64,000 nucleotides of DNA from NCBI GenBank assembly GCA_046595995.1, contig JBKJNB010000072.1:1-64000 (forward strand), read 5' to 3'. Of this stretch, positions 26,430 to 33,254 are shown piece after piece; position 1 is the first letter of the stretch; every line of letters begins with the position of its first letter. The stretch is from JAWXBR01 sp046595995 (GTDB taxonomy: Bacteria; Bacteroidota; Ignavibacteria; Kapaibacteriales; Kapaibacteriaceae). The position numbers and the translations under genes were made by a program. The notes beneath the pieces were generated by a model. It was not told where the DNA came from. It ran no database searches and worked only from the letters and a program-made list of their open reading frames with translations.

Positions 26430-26788
26430 TTAGGGGGCTGCTGCGCAGTGGGGGGCTGCAGCGCAGCATCGACACTGGCGCTGATTGTAAAGACCGCTGT
26501 TAGTTGTGTCATGTCTAGTAGCGACATCACTTTTGCTGGCACATCGGCAAGAACAAGAGCTATGTCGGCTTTGCGCAGACTCGTAAGTGAGCTTACAAGC
26601 ATGCCGAGTCCGGAGCTGTTCATTATGCGCACGTTGCCAAGATCGAATACGATTGTGCGACGTCCTTGCGCTACGAAATCGCGCAGTCTAGAGGCCAAGT
26701 CCACTGCTTCGGGTCCGCCTAACACTTGTTCTGCAAATGTTATGACGGACGTGGACTCATTAGGCTGAGCTGTTGTTAAGACACTCAT
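26426..26788 (-). CDS. STAS-domain protein (anti-sigma-factor antagonist-like)
   Basis: A 120-residue single STAS domain of the SpoIIAA/RsbV type, which in known systems frees a sigma factor or other partner when unphosphorylated. The conserved site reads VRIMNSSGLGMLV; the canonical DSSG is NSSG here (N57, S58, S59). The phospho-acceptor serine remains but the preceding Asp is replaced by Asn. The C-terminal tail LQPPTAQQPPK comes from an 18-bp tandem duplication. No anti-sigma kinase or phosphatase is adjacent. It overlaps secF by one base (TAATG) and purA by four, so it is firmly in the secDF-purA operon. Partner unknown. Confidence 0.88.
   Translation of the reverse strand: MSVLTTAQPNESTSVITFAEQVLGGPEAVDLASRLRDFVAQGRRTIVFDLGNVRIMNSSGLGMLVSSLTSLRKADIALVLADVPAKVMSLLDMTQLTAVFTISASVDAALQPPTAQQPPK
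26433..26468. repeat. Imperfect 18-bp tandem duplication at the 3' end of the STAS gene
   Basis: Two adjacent 18-bp units, GGGGGCTGCTGCGCAGTG (26433-26450) and GGGGGCTGCAGCGCAGCA (26451-26468), differ at two positions. They encode the proline/glutamine tail of the STAS protein and end next to the purA start. Confidence 0.75.
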
Positions 26789-27732
26789 TATGCCTTGGTC
26801 GTGCGGACAACAGTACCAACGTTTTTGTGTTTAACGCGGTCTGTGTACCAGATCACGAATGATGTTGCGATGTAGATAGACGAGTATGTACCGATAACAA
26901 TACCGATAAACATCGTAAAGGCGAAGCCTTCGAGAACACTTCCGCCAAAGAACACCAGTACGAGCAACGCCGCAAGTACGGCTACACCAGTAAGAATTGT
27001 CCGGCTGAGCGTTTCATTCAGGCTAAGGTTCACCAACTGCGAGAGCGACATTCCTTTGTGTTTTTCGCGATTCTCACGAATACGGTCGAACACAACAACC
27101 TTGTCATTGATTGAGTAACCAATGATTGTTAGGTAGGCAGCAATCGAGTTGATGTTGAGTTCGAGATTCAGCCAACCCAGCTTGTTAAAGAGCACCGAGA
27201 TAACGAAGGCCATGAGAACGTCGTGCAGAAGGGCCACGATAGAGCCGAGTCCGAACACCCACTCGAAGCGTAACGACACGAACAGCATGATTGCGAGGAA
27301 TGCTACACTAAGAGAAATCAAAGAGTCGCGGAAGAGTTCATTCGAAATCTTCTTCTCAACGTTGTCTGCACCGAGCAGTTCAACGTTCTCTTTTGGGAAA
27401 CGTCGCTTCAGTTCGCCGATGACCTGTCCAGAAACCTCTGACGCCTTACCAGTCGCCTGGATGCGGATGAGATATTGTCCGGCGCCACCAAACGTTTTGA
27501 TTTCGGCCTCACGATAACCAATCGCACCGAGAGTGCTCCGCAGATCTTCGACTTGAACTGTGTTGTTGCGGAATGCGACCTTCACCTCGGTACCCCCTTC
27601 GAAATCGATGCCATAATCGATTCCTAAAACAAGTACGAGTAAGAGGCCTACAACGTTCACGATAATCGACGTCATGAAGAAGAGGTTCCGACGCGATACG
27701 AAATCGACGTTTGTCTGTTTAATCAGATCCAT
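26788..27732 (-). CDS. secF: Protein translocase subunit SecF
   Basis: SecF with SecD uses the proton motive force to help complete protein export through SecYEG. The 314-residue protein has six membrane spans: the first near residues 17-40, a periplasmic P4-type domain (about 45-135: GIDYGIDFEGGTEVKV ... VEKKISNELFRDS), and the conserved cytoplasmic region IGYSINDKVVVFDRIRENREKHKGMSL followed by NETLSRTILTGVAVLAAL. It is 9 bases from secD and overlaps the STAS gene by one base. Strong Sec function fits the many large exported proteins around it. Confidence 0.97.
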   Translation of the reverse strand: MDLIKQTNVDFVSRRNLFFMTSIIVNVVGLLLVLVLGIDYGIDFEGGTEVKVAFRNNTVQVEDLRSTLGAIGYREAEIKTFGGAGQYLIRIQATGKASEVSGQVIGELKRRFPKENVELLGADNVEKKISNELFRDSLISLSVAFLAIMLFVSLRFEWVFGLGSIVALLHDVLMAFVISVLFNKLGWLNLELNINSIAAYLTIIGYSINDKVVVFDRIRENREKHKGMSLSQLVNLSLNETLSRTILTGVAVLAALLVLVFFGGSVLEGFAFTMFIGIVIGTYSSIYIATSFVIWYTDRVKHKNVGTVVRTTKA

Positions 27733-27741
27733 TGTTGTTCC

Positions 27742-29802
27742 TTAGGCCGTCACCGGCTGCTTTTTCTGGCCGAAGTTGAACGTGGTCGCACCACGAGCAA
27801 TCGCCAGTTCAAAAATTGCGCGCGTAACAACCACTGCTGTAAAGAGTGTCATGAGCACACCGATGATCAACGTTAGAGCGAAGCCCTTAATCGGACCGGT
27901 ACCGAGAAGGAATAGAACGATACCCGAGAGAAGGTGCGTTACGTTTGAGTCGAAAATTGCACTCCACGCTTTCGCATATCCCTGATCTACGGCTGTCTTT
28001 AGATTACGTCCGGCATAGAGCTCTTCTCGAATCCGTTCGAAGATTAGGATGTTCGCATCCACTGCCATCGCAGTCGAAAGTATGAGGCCAGCAATACCGG
28101 GCAGAGTAATCGTTCCTTGGAACGCAGCCAGACCAGCAACCACGAGCAATACGTTCATCAACAACGCTATATCTGCTACTGCACCACCTACTGCGTAGTA
28201 GGCAAGCATGAACAGAATTACAATTGCGAACGAGATAAGCGACGATGTAACACCGCGGCGAATAGAGTCTTCACCGAGTGAAGGTCCAACAATCCGTTCT
28301 TCGATAATGCGCACCGGAGCTTTCAGAGCACCGGCTTTGAGCGTCACTGAAAGCGCCTTTGCTTCCTCAGTACTCGCCATGCCTGTTATCTGTGAACGAC
28401 CGCCTGGAATCTTAGCCTGAATCGTTGGCGCTGTGTACACTTGCGAGTCTAGCACAACTGCTATTTGCTTGCCGATGTTCGCACCAGTGATTTGCGCCCA
28501 CTTTTCGGCGCCGATATCATCCATTGCCATGTCGACGGCCGGACGGTTCGTAGCGGGATCGAATGTCGCCCCAGCATCCACGATTACTTCGCCAGTTAAT
28601 TCCGATTCAGCAGCTAGGCTGAACACTTCGAATACTTGTTTTTCGATGCTGACAACTTCTTTCGACTCGCCTACCGGATGAGCTCCAATTAGCAAGACGA
28701 AATCTGTTGGCATAAGACGCTTTATATCTGAACGCGTTAGGATGCGACGAATCTTCAAAACGCTAGCACCATCCGTATAGAGCCTGTATTCAAATGTTTC
28801 AGGCAGACGTTCCGGCACAACAGCGCCAAGCGTAACTGCTTCTTGTCCGGGCATTGCTATCGATAGCAACGAAGTAAACGGGTGATCCTTCCTGAATCGG
28901 CGTGTCGCCTCTTCCGGAGAAAGTCCGGCATACGGATCGTTCGCATTCGTGTCGGCCTTCGCCGAATCTGCACGTGCTGTGTCCTTCTTCGTCGAATCGG
29001 CCTTGGCAATCTTCTTCGTGCTGTCAGCTTTTGCTTTTGTTATCGAGTCTGTAGCGACTGCGGCTGTGGTGTCGGTTGTCGATTCACCTCGCATAATCTT
29101 ATCGATAAGGAACATCGAAGCAATTATTTCGCGGCTCATCACAACTCGCTTGAACTCAAGGCGTGCCTGACCCTGAATGAGGCTTCGTATTTCTTTCTCG
29201 TCCTTCACGTCAGGAAGCTCAAGAAGAATCCGGCGTGCCCCCTGCTTTTGGATGACGGATTCTGCGACACCAAACTGGTTAAATCGCTGCGTAATAATCT
29301 GCAGAGCCTGGTCGATGGCTTCGTCTACATCCCTGCGAAGCTTTTCTTCAATTGCCGCCTCGGTGATGTCTGCCGTGCTCGACACCGCCGAGAAATAATT
29401 CAGCAGGTTCTTGCCTTTGGCTTTGAAGTTGCGCAGAAAGACGTTCAGCACATCCAGGTCTGAGTTGTCTGTCTCCGAACGCGTCTTCTCGATGATGGCC
29501 ATAAAGTCATCGTCGACTGACGCAGGTTCGGCTGACTCTTCAATCAGCTTTAGTACATCGACTTCGAGAGTCACGTACATACCGCCGCGAAGGTCAAGGC
29601 CGAGCTTCATCCGGTCCTTACGGGCCTGAAGAAACGACTCGTTATTTGACCCTTCCCAAGCGTCAAGCGCGACGGAGTCCCCAGCAACGAGCTGACGTTC
29701 CTTGTCGAGTCGGTAGTAATTATATGTTGGCCATAGTACATATGCGGCCACCAGGATCGGCACTACGATGTATAGCCACTTGCCGATGTTGTTCTGTTTC
29801 AA
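27742..29802 (-). CDS. secD: Protein translocase subunit SecD with a lysine/aspartate-rich insertion
   Basis: The 686-residue SecD has the first span (about 9-25), the D1 motif LGLDLRGGMYVTLEV (about 67-81), a long periplasmic domain and five C-terminal spans with GLILSTAMAVDANILIFERIREEL. An unusual low-complexity insertion at about residues 240-290 contains repeats of ADSTKK and ADSAKAD, between the strand VKDEKEIRSL...LEFKRVVMSRE and the P1-head-like region EATRRFRKDHPF. The start codon is TTG at 29802 with GGAGG five bases upstream; an out-of-frame ATG lies in between. It is the first gene of secD-secF-STAS-purA, with a TATATTTG promoter box at 29870-29877. Confidence 0.96.
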   Translation of the reverse strand: MKQNNIGKWLYIVVPILVAAYVLWPTYNYYRLDKERQLVAGDSVALDAWEGSNNESFLQARKDRMKLGLDLRGGMYVTLEVDVLKLIEESAEPASVDDDFMAIIEKTRSETDNSDLDVLNVFLRNFKAKGKNLLNYFSAVSSTADITEAAIEEKLRRDVDEAIDQALQIITQRFNQFGVAESVIQKQGARRILLELPDVKDEKEIRSLIQGQARLEFKRVVMSREIIASMFLIDKIMRGESTTDTTAAVATDSITKAKADSTKKIAKADSTKKDTARADSAKADTNANDPYAGLSPEEATRRFRKDHPFTSLLSIAMPGQEAVTLGAVVPERLPETFEYRLYTDGASVLKIRRILTRSDIKRLMPTDFVLLIGAHPVGESKEVVSIEKQVFEVFSLAAESELTGEVIVDAGATFDPATNRPAVDMAMDDIGAEKWAQITGANIGKQIAVVLDSQVYTAPTIQAKIPGGRSQITGMASTEEAKALSVTLKAGALKAPVRIIEERIVGPSLGEDSIRRGVTSSLISFAIVILFMLAYYAVGGAVADIALLMNVLLVVAGLAAFQGTITLPGIAGLILSTAMAVDANILIFERIREELYAGRNLKTAVDQGYAKAWSAIFDSNVTHLLSGIVLFLLGTGPIKGFALTLIIGVLMTLFTAVVVTRAIFELAIARGATTFNFGQKKQPVTA

Positions 29803-29869
29803 GCATTCCTCCGTCGTTCATACTCCGCACGATGCGTCCGTCCCATAGTTAGGGGTCGACACAAGGACG

Positions 29870-29877
29870 CAAATATA
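29870..29877 (-). promoter_or_regulatory. Promoter -7 box for the secDF operon
   Basis: The minus strand reads TATATTTG, an exact TAnnTTTG match, 67 bases before the secD TTG start. It implies a leader of about 60 nt. Confidence 0.5.
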
Positions 29878-30045
29878 GGGGAAGCGGCGAATCTGACCTA
29901 AGGGAAAGGGGCCGTCAAGGGTCTGTCGTGCGCGAGGTGAAGCCGCCAAGAACCCACTCGTAGCCGAGGAGTTACAAGGTTTTTCGACGTTAAACCGAAG
30001 GCAAAAAGTGTCATTCGCAGGCGTTTTTTAACGGAGGAAACCCCC
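29878..30045 (+). other. Unexplained leader-like region before a broken secreted-protein gene
   Basis: About 170 bases with no credible open frame on either strand. Visible structure: a short hairpin CTCG/CGAG near 29964-29975 and a weak dyad GTTAAA ... TTTAAC (about 29990-30030) just before an excellent Shine-Dalgarno (GGAGG). I compared it by eye with cobalamin, TPP and c-di-GMP riboswitch patterns and found no match. No TAnnTTTG box is evident on the plus strand. Confidence 0.3.
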
Positions 30046-30291
30046 ATGTCGAAACGTCTGCTTCTCTCAGTCACATTGTTGGCAGTCGGCATCGTCGCCG
30101 AGGCCCCCTTGCGTGCGCAAGCCCCCTGCTCAACGAATACCATCAATCTCTCTACTGGCCTCAACCCATGGACGTGTGCCGTCGCCGAACCCTGCCTCTG
30201 AGTCCATTTCACTTTCTCTACCCACGCAATCAGCGGCGGTGTCTGTACGTATCGTGTCGTTAATGGGACAGGTCGTGCTCTAATACGATGA
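30046..30291 (+). pseudogene. Probable broken gene for a secreted protein (in-frame stops)
   Basis: An ATG at 30046 with a very strong Shine-Dalgarno (GGAGG, spacing about 8) opens a 51-residue frame: a signal peptide (RLLLSVTLLAVGIV ... RAQ) followed by APCSTNTINLSTGLNPWTCAVAEPC, a sequence like the start of mature T9SS cargo proteins. The frame stops at TGA (30199-30201), but the same frame continues in protein-like sequence (THAISGGVCTYRVVNGTGRAL) to a second stop at 30289-30291. I read it as a remnant with a premature stop and lost 3' part. A genuine 51-residue secreted peptide is possible; TGA recoding is unlikely because other genes here use TGA as stop. Confidence 0.5.
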
Positions 30292-30318
30292 TGGTGTGCC
30301 GCTGCAGCGCCGTTCCCG

Positions 30319-30326
30319 TATTTTCG
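30319..30326 (+). promoter_or_regulatory. -7 box directly before the trmB GTG start
   Basis: TATTTTCG, the same octamer as before the Ppx/GppA gene, followed by three bases (TGC) and GTG at 30330. It would begin the eight-gene trmB operon with a leaderless first gene. Confidence 0.5.
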
Positions 30327-30329
30327 TGC

Positions 30330-31010
30330 GTGATTGATTGGAAAAAATACCCAGTACCGCGCGTTCGGCATCATACGAGCTCGCAGCTGTATCTACCGGC
30401 TGCAGGACAGCAACAGCTACCGCAGTTGTATCCGTTGTCTATTGCGTCTGCACGCTGGAGCGACTGGTTTGCGAACGGACAACCCGCCCGCGTGCTTGAC
30501 ATAGGATGTGGTCGGGGTGGCTTCATGGTTCACCATGCTCTTGCCTTCCCCGACCAGAACGTCCTAGGCTTGGAGTTGCGCGGTACCCTGGTGGAATGGA
30601 TTAATGACGTAATCGAAGGCGAAGGCATTAACAATGCTCGTGCAGTGTGGTACAGTGTTGCCAACGGACTGGGCTTCATTGCAACGGCCTCGATAGACCA
30701 CATTTTCTATCTCTTCCCCGACCCGTGGCCGAAACGAAAACATGTTAAACGCCGTGCGTTTACCGATGACTTTCTAACACAGCTGCATCGCGTACTTGTA
30801 CCGGGCGGACGACTCTACCTTGCGACAGACCGTCCGGACGTCGATGAACAACAACGTCTGCAAATCGCTGCGCTGTCCGAAGACAATCGATTCGAGCTCT
30901 GCGAAGTGCGCGAGCCATCAGACTGGCCATTCGCATTCAAAACCGACCAGCAACAATTCTGCGAGCGCAAGGGCATTCCGTACGTTCGTTATTATGCTCA
31001 GAGGGCATAA
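30330..31010 (+). CDS. trmB: tRNA (guanine-N7-)-methyltransferase
   Basis: SAM-dependent methylation of G46 in the tRNA variable loop. The 226-residue protein has VLDIGCGRGGFMVHHALAFP (SAM-binding motif I), NVLGLELRG, and the TrmB signature IDHIFYLFPDPWPKRKHVKRRAF, followed by VPGGRLYLATDRPDV and the C-terminal region KTDQQQFCERKGIPYVR. I chose GTG at 30330 because homologous sequence begins there (YPVPRVRHH) and a TATTTTCG box lies three bases upstream; the ATG pair at 30288-30293 adds 14 residues without family resemblance. It is the first gene of the operon that continues to kynurenine monooxygenase. Confidence 0.93.
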   Translation: MIDWKKYPVPRVRHHTSSQLYLPAAGQQQLPQLYPLSIASARWSDWFANGQPARVLDIGCGRGGFMVHHALAFPDQNVLGLELRGTLVEWINDVIEGEGINNARAVWYSVANGLGFIATASIDHIFYLFPDPWPKRKHVKRRAFTDDFLTQLHRVLVPGGRLYLATDRPDVDEQQRLQIAALSEDNRFELCEVREPSDWPFAFKTDQQQFCERKGIPYVRYYAQRA

Positions 31011-31027
31011 CATGAGGAGGCCAAACC

Positions 31028-31621
31028 GTGCTCGGCGGACGTAGCAACATCCTCATGCCCGAGGTACTGCTCGTTGGGTACCGCAACGGATTCTTCCCCA
31101 TGGCTGAATCCGGCACGGGGCGCATTGCGTGGCATAGACCAGATCCGCGCGCCATCATTCCATTGCACAACGTGCATGTAAGTCGATCGCTTCGGCTAGC
31201 GATTCAGCGGAACCTGTTTCGCATCACATTCAACACAGCATTCGAAGACGTTATAACGCGCTGCTCAGAGCGCGAAGAGTCATGGATTTCAGACGAAATC
31301 ATCGAAGCCTACACCGGATTACACGAAATGGGTTACGCGCACAGCGTAGAGGCTTGGCAGGGGTCTACCTTGGTAGGGGGCTTGTATGGCGTTCACATTG
31401 GAGCGGCGTTCTTCGGCGAATCGATGTTCTCGTCTGTTTCCAATGCATCCAAGGTGGCTTTTGCGCATCTTGTATCAAGGTTAGCACATCGTGGATTTGA
31501 ATTGCTCGACACACAGTACATCAATGACTTCACACAGTCGCTCGGGGCCATTGAGATACCTGACGCCGAATACACAGCCCTTCTTGCAGATGCTATTGCA
31601 CATGACTGCTCTTTCGCGTAG
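31028..31621 (+). CDS. aat: Leucyl/phenylalanyl-tRNA--protein transferase
   Basis: Adds Leu or Phe to proteins with N-terminal Arg or Lys, marking them for ClpAP (N-end rule). The 197-residue protein shows the family landmarks: LLVGYRNGFFPMAESGTGRIAWHRPDPRAIIPL near the N-terminus, SWISDEIIEAYTGLHEMGYAHSVEAW, GGLYGVHIGAAFFGESMFS, and LLDTQYINDFTQSLGAIEI. The start is GTG with a strong GAGGAGG seven bases before it. It is slightly shorter than E. coli Aat (234), as is common in this phylum. It is 17 bases after trmB and abuts the OmpA-lipoprotein gene. Confidence 0.96.
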   Translation: MLGGRSNILMPEVLLVGYRNGFFPMAESGTGRIAWHRPDPRAIIPLHNVHVSRSLRLAIQRNLFRITFNTAFEDVITRCSEREESWISDEIIEAYTGLHEMGYAHSVEAWQGSTLVGGLYGVHIGAAFFGESMFSSVSNASKVAFAHLVSRLAHRGFELLDTQYINDFTQSLGAIEIPDAEYTALLADAIAHDCSFA

Positions 31622-31622
31622 G

Positions 31623-33254
31623 ATGTACAGAACATATGTACTGCCATTAGCAGTCGTTTATACCCTGTTAACGCTCATTGCTTGCAGTCCGTCGGTCGTC
31701 AAACGCAGCGCGTTGGCGTGCCCCCCTCCGCCCCCGCCACCTGCATGCAGTCCTGGCTCTTATAGCACCGTGAAGTACGATACTTCAAGCGCCCGTTTTC
31801 CTCATTGGAGCATTGCACGTGTGCAAGGCGCTTCGAGCGAACGCACGCACGAATGGGGCCTGATACCAGTAGATGCACAACGCGACCTGTTACTTATGGG
31901 TTCTGACGCTTCCGATACACACTACAAGCCGGTGACGCGCACAAAGACGTACCGCGTCGAAGAACCTAAATCACGGATGACAGCCAATGGCCTTTTGCTA
32001 ACACACGTGCAGGCGGGCAATGTCATGGGCGATGCGTCGCTGGTGAACATGTCGTTTAGCGAAGACGTGCCTGTGAGAATGGAAGCACTTCCGGAACCTT
32101 ACAACGCACCAGTGTTCTGGGACGGACATCCCGCGGTTTCGAGCAGCGGCAAGGTCGTTGTGTTTGCTAGTGACCGTGTTGATGCACTTGGCGGTACAGA
32201 CCTATGGTGGTACATCAACACGCCGACGGGTATGAGTGCGCCGAAACGACTCGGCATTGAAGTGAACACACCATGCGATGAGCTCTCACCGCGTTTTGGT
32301 CCGGGCGATTCGGTGTTATTGTTCTCGTCTGCCGGACACAACACAAAGGGTGGATACGATCTCTTCAGTGCACCAATCATGCGATTGCCGTCTGTGGCGA
32401 GTGGCACATTCTTGCTCGCGAATGCAGAAAACATCGGGCTTCCGGTAAACACTCCCGCCGATGAGCTCTTTCCGTTCATGTCCGATAACGAAACACTGTA
32501 CTACGGCTCCAACCAGGAGTCGACTTCAGATTTCGACGTGTACGTACTACATAAACTCGAGATACCAGCGGCTCCGCCAACGCCGCAGCCGAAGGCAACG
32601 ATAACCGGACGTGTTGTGAACCAGCAGACAAACGAACCCATTCGCGATGCACAGGTCACTGCTCGTGATGACTCGACAAAACAGATCGTAGACGAAACGC
32701 GCACCGATACATCGGGTACGTACACACTACGCGTGCCTGTAGACAGACCAATCGAAGTCTCTGCGCAAACACCCGATTTATTCTTCGACAGTTATATCCT
32801 ACAGATACCAAAGCGCGACAGCAATCTTGTCGTACGGCGCGATGCTGCCCTGGAAATTCCGATCTCCTTCTTCCTGCGCGTGAATTTTCCTACAAATGTT
32901 TATAAAGACCCTTATCAGAAGACCCTTGACTCGAATGGCGTGGATACGGAACAGGATTGGACTTCGGCCATTGATCTTGTTGCAGCAAATGTTCGACAGG
33001 CAGGGGGCGCGCTAAAGCGCATGGTGCTGATTGGTCATACAGACGATGTTGATACAGAGGAAAGCAACCTACTGCTTGGTAAGAACCGAGTAACGTTTGT
33101 TATTAATGAGCTTGTGAAGCGCAACGTGCCGTCTGAACTTTTAGAGGGACGTAGCGCTGGCGAACGTCTGACGCTCGACAAACGCAAAGGCGAAAGCATC
33201 GAGCAATGGCGTAAGCGATGCCGTCGCGTTGAACTTGTGAAGGTGATGCGTTGA
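31623..33254 (+). CDS. OmpA-family lipoprotein with WD40-like/PD40 and carboxypeptidase-regulatory-like domains
   Basis: A 543-residue outer-membrane lipoprotein. The signal ends in the lipobox LIAC (C21), followed by a proline-rich linker. Residues ~90-310 hold PD40-type beta-propeller motifs (HPAVSSSGKVVVFASDRVDALGGTDLWW, LSPRFGPGDSVLLFSSAGHNTKGGYDLF, LFPFMSDNETLYYGSNQ). A CarboxypepD_reg-like sandwich follows (ATITGRVVNQQTNEPIRDAQV), then an OmpA-like peptidoglycan-binding domain (LIGHTDDVDTEESNLLLGKNRVTFV) to the end. This architecture is like the T9SS-associated PorE and related Bacteroidota proteins. I chose the ATG at 31623, two bases after the aat stop, which gives a standard lipoprotein signal. 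It overlaps the PBP1A start. Confidence 0.9.
   Translation: MYRTYVLPLAVVYTLLTLIACSPSVVKRSALACPPPPPPPACSPGSYSTVKYDTSSARFPHWSIARVQGASSERTHEWGLIPVDAQRDLLLMGSDASDTHYKPVTRTKTYRVEEPKSRMTANGLLLTHVQAGNVMGDASLVNMSFSEDVPVRMEALPEPYNAPVFWDGHPAVSSSGKVVVFASDRVDALGGTDLWWYINTPTGMSAPKRLGIEVNTPCDELSPRFGPGDSVLLFSSAGHNTKGGYDLFSAPIMRLPSVASGTFLLANAENIGLPVNTPADELFPFMSDNETLYYGSNQESTSDFDVYVLHKLEIPAAPPTPQPKATITGRVVNQQTNEPIRDAQVTARDDSTKQIVDETRTDTSGTYTLRVPVDRPIEVSAQTPDLFFDSYILQIPKRDSNLVVRRDAALEIPISFFLRVNFPTNVYKDPYQKTLDSNGVDTEQDWTSAIDLVAANVRQAGGALKRMVLIGHTDDVDTEESNLLLGKNRVTFVINELVKRNVPSELLEGRSAGERLTLDKRKGESIEQWRKRCRRVELVKVMR

Noticed and set aside
29880..30040. Riboswitch (cobalamin, TPP, c-di-GMP) upstream of the secreted-protein remnant
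   Set aside because: None of the conserved boxes I know for these classes is present; called only an unassigned leader.
30199..30201. TGA as a recoded (selenocysteine or readthrough) codon
   Set aside because: No SECIS-like stem follows, the downstream frame stops again within 30 codons, and normal genes in this window end in TGA.
29898..30374. 158-residue open frame on the minus strand across the leader, broken gene and trmB start
   Set aside because: Composition is basic and low in hydrophobic cores, there is no ribosome-binding site, and it overlaps better-supported features on the other strand.
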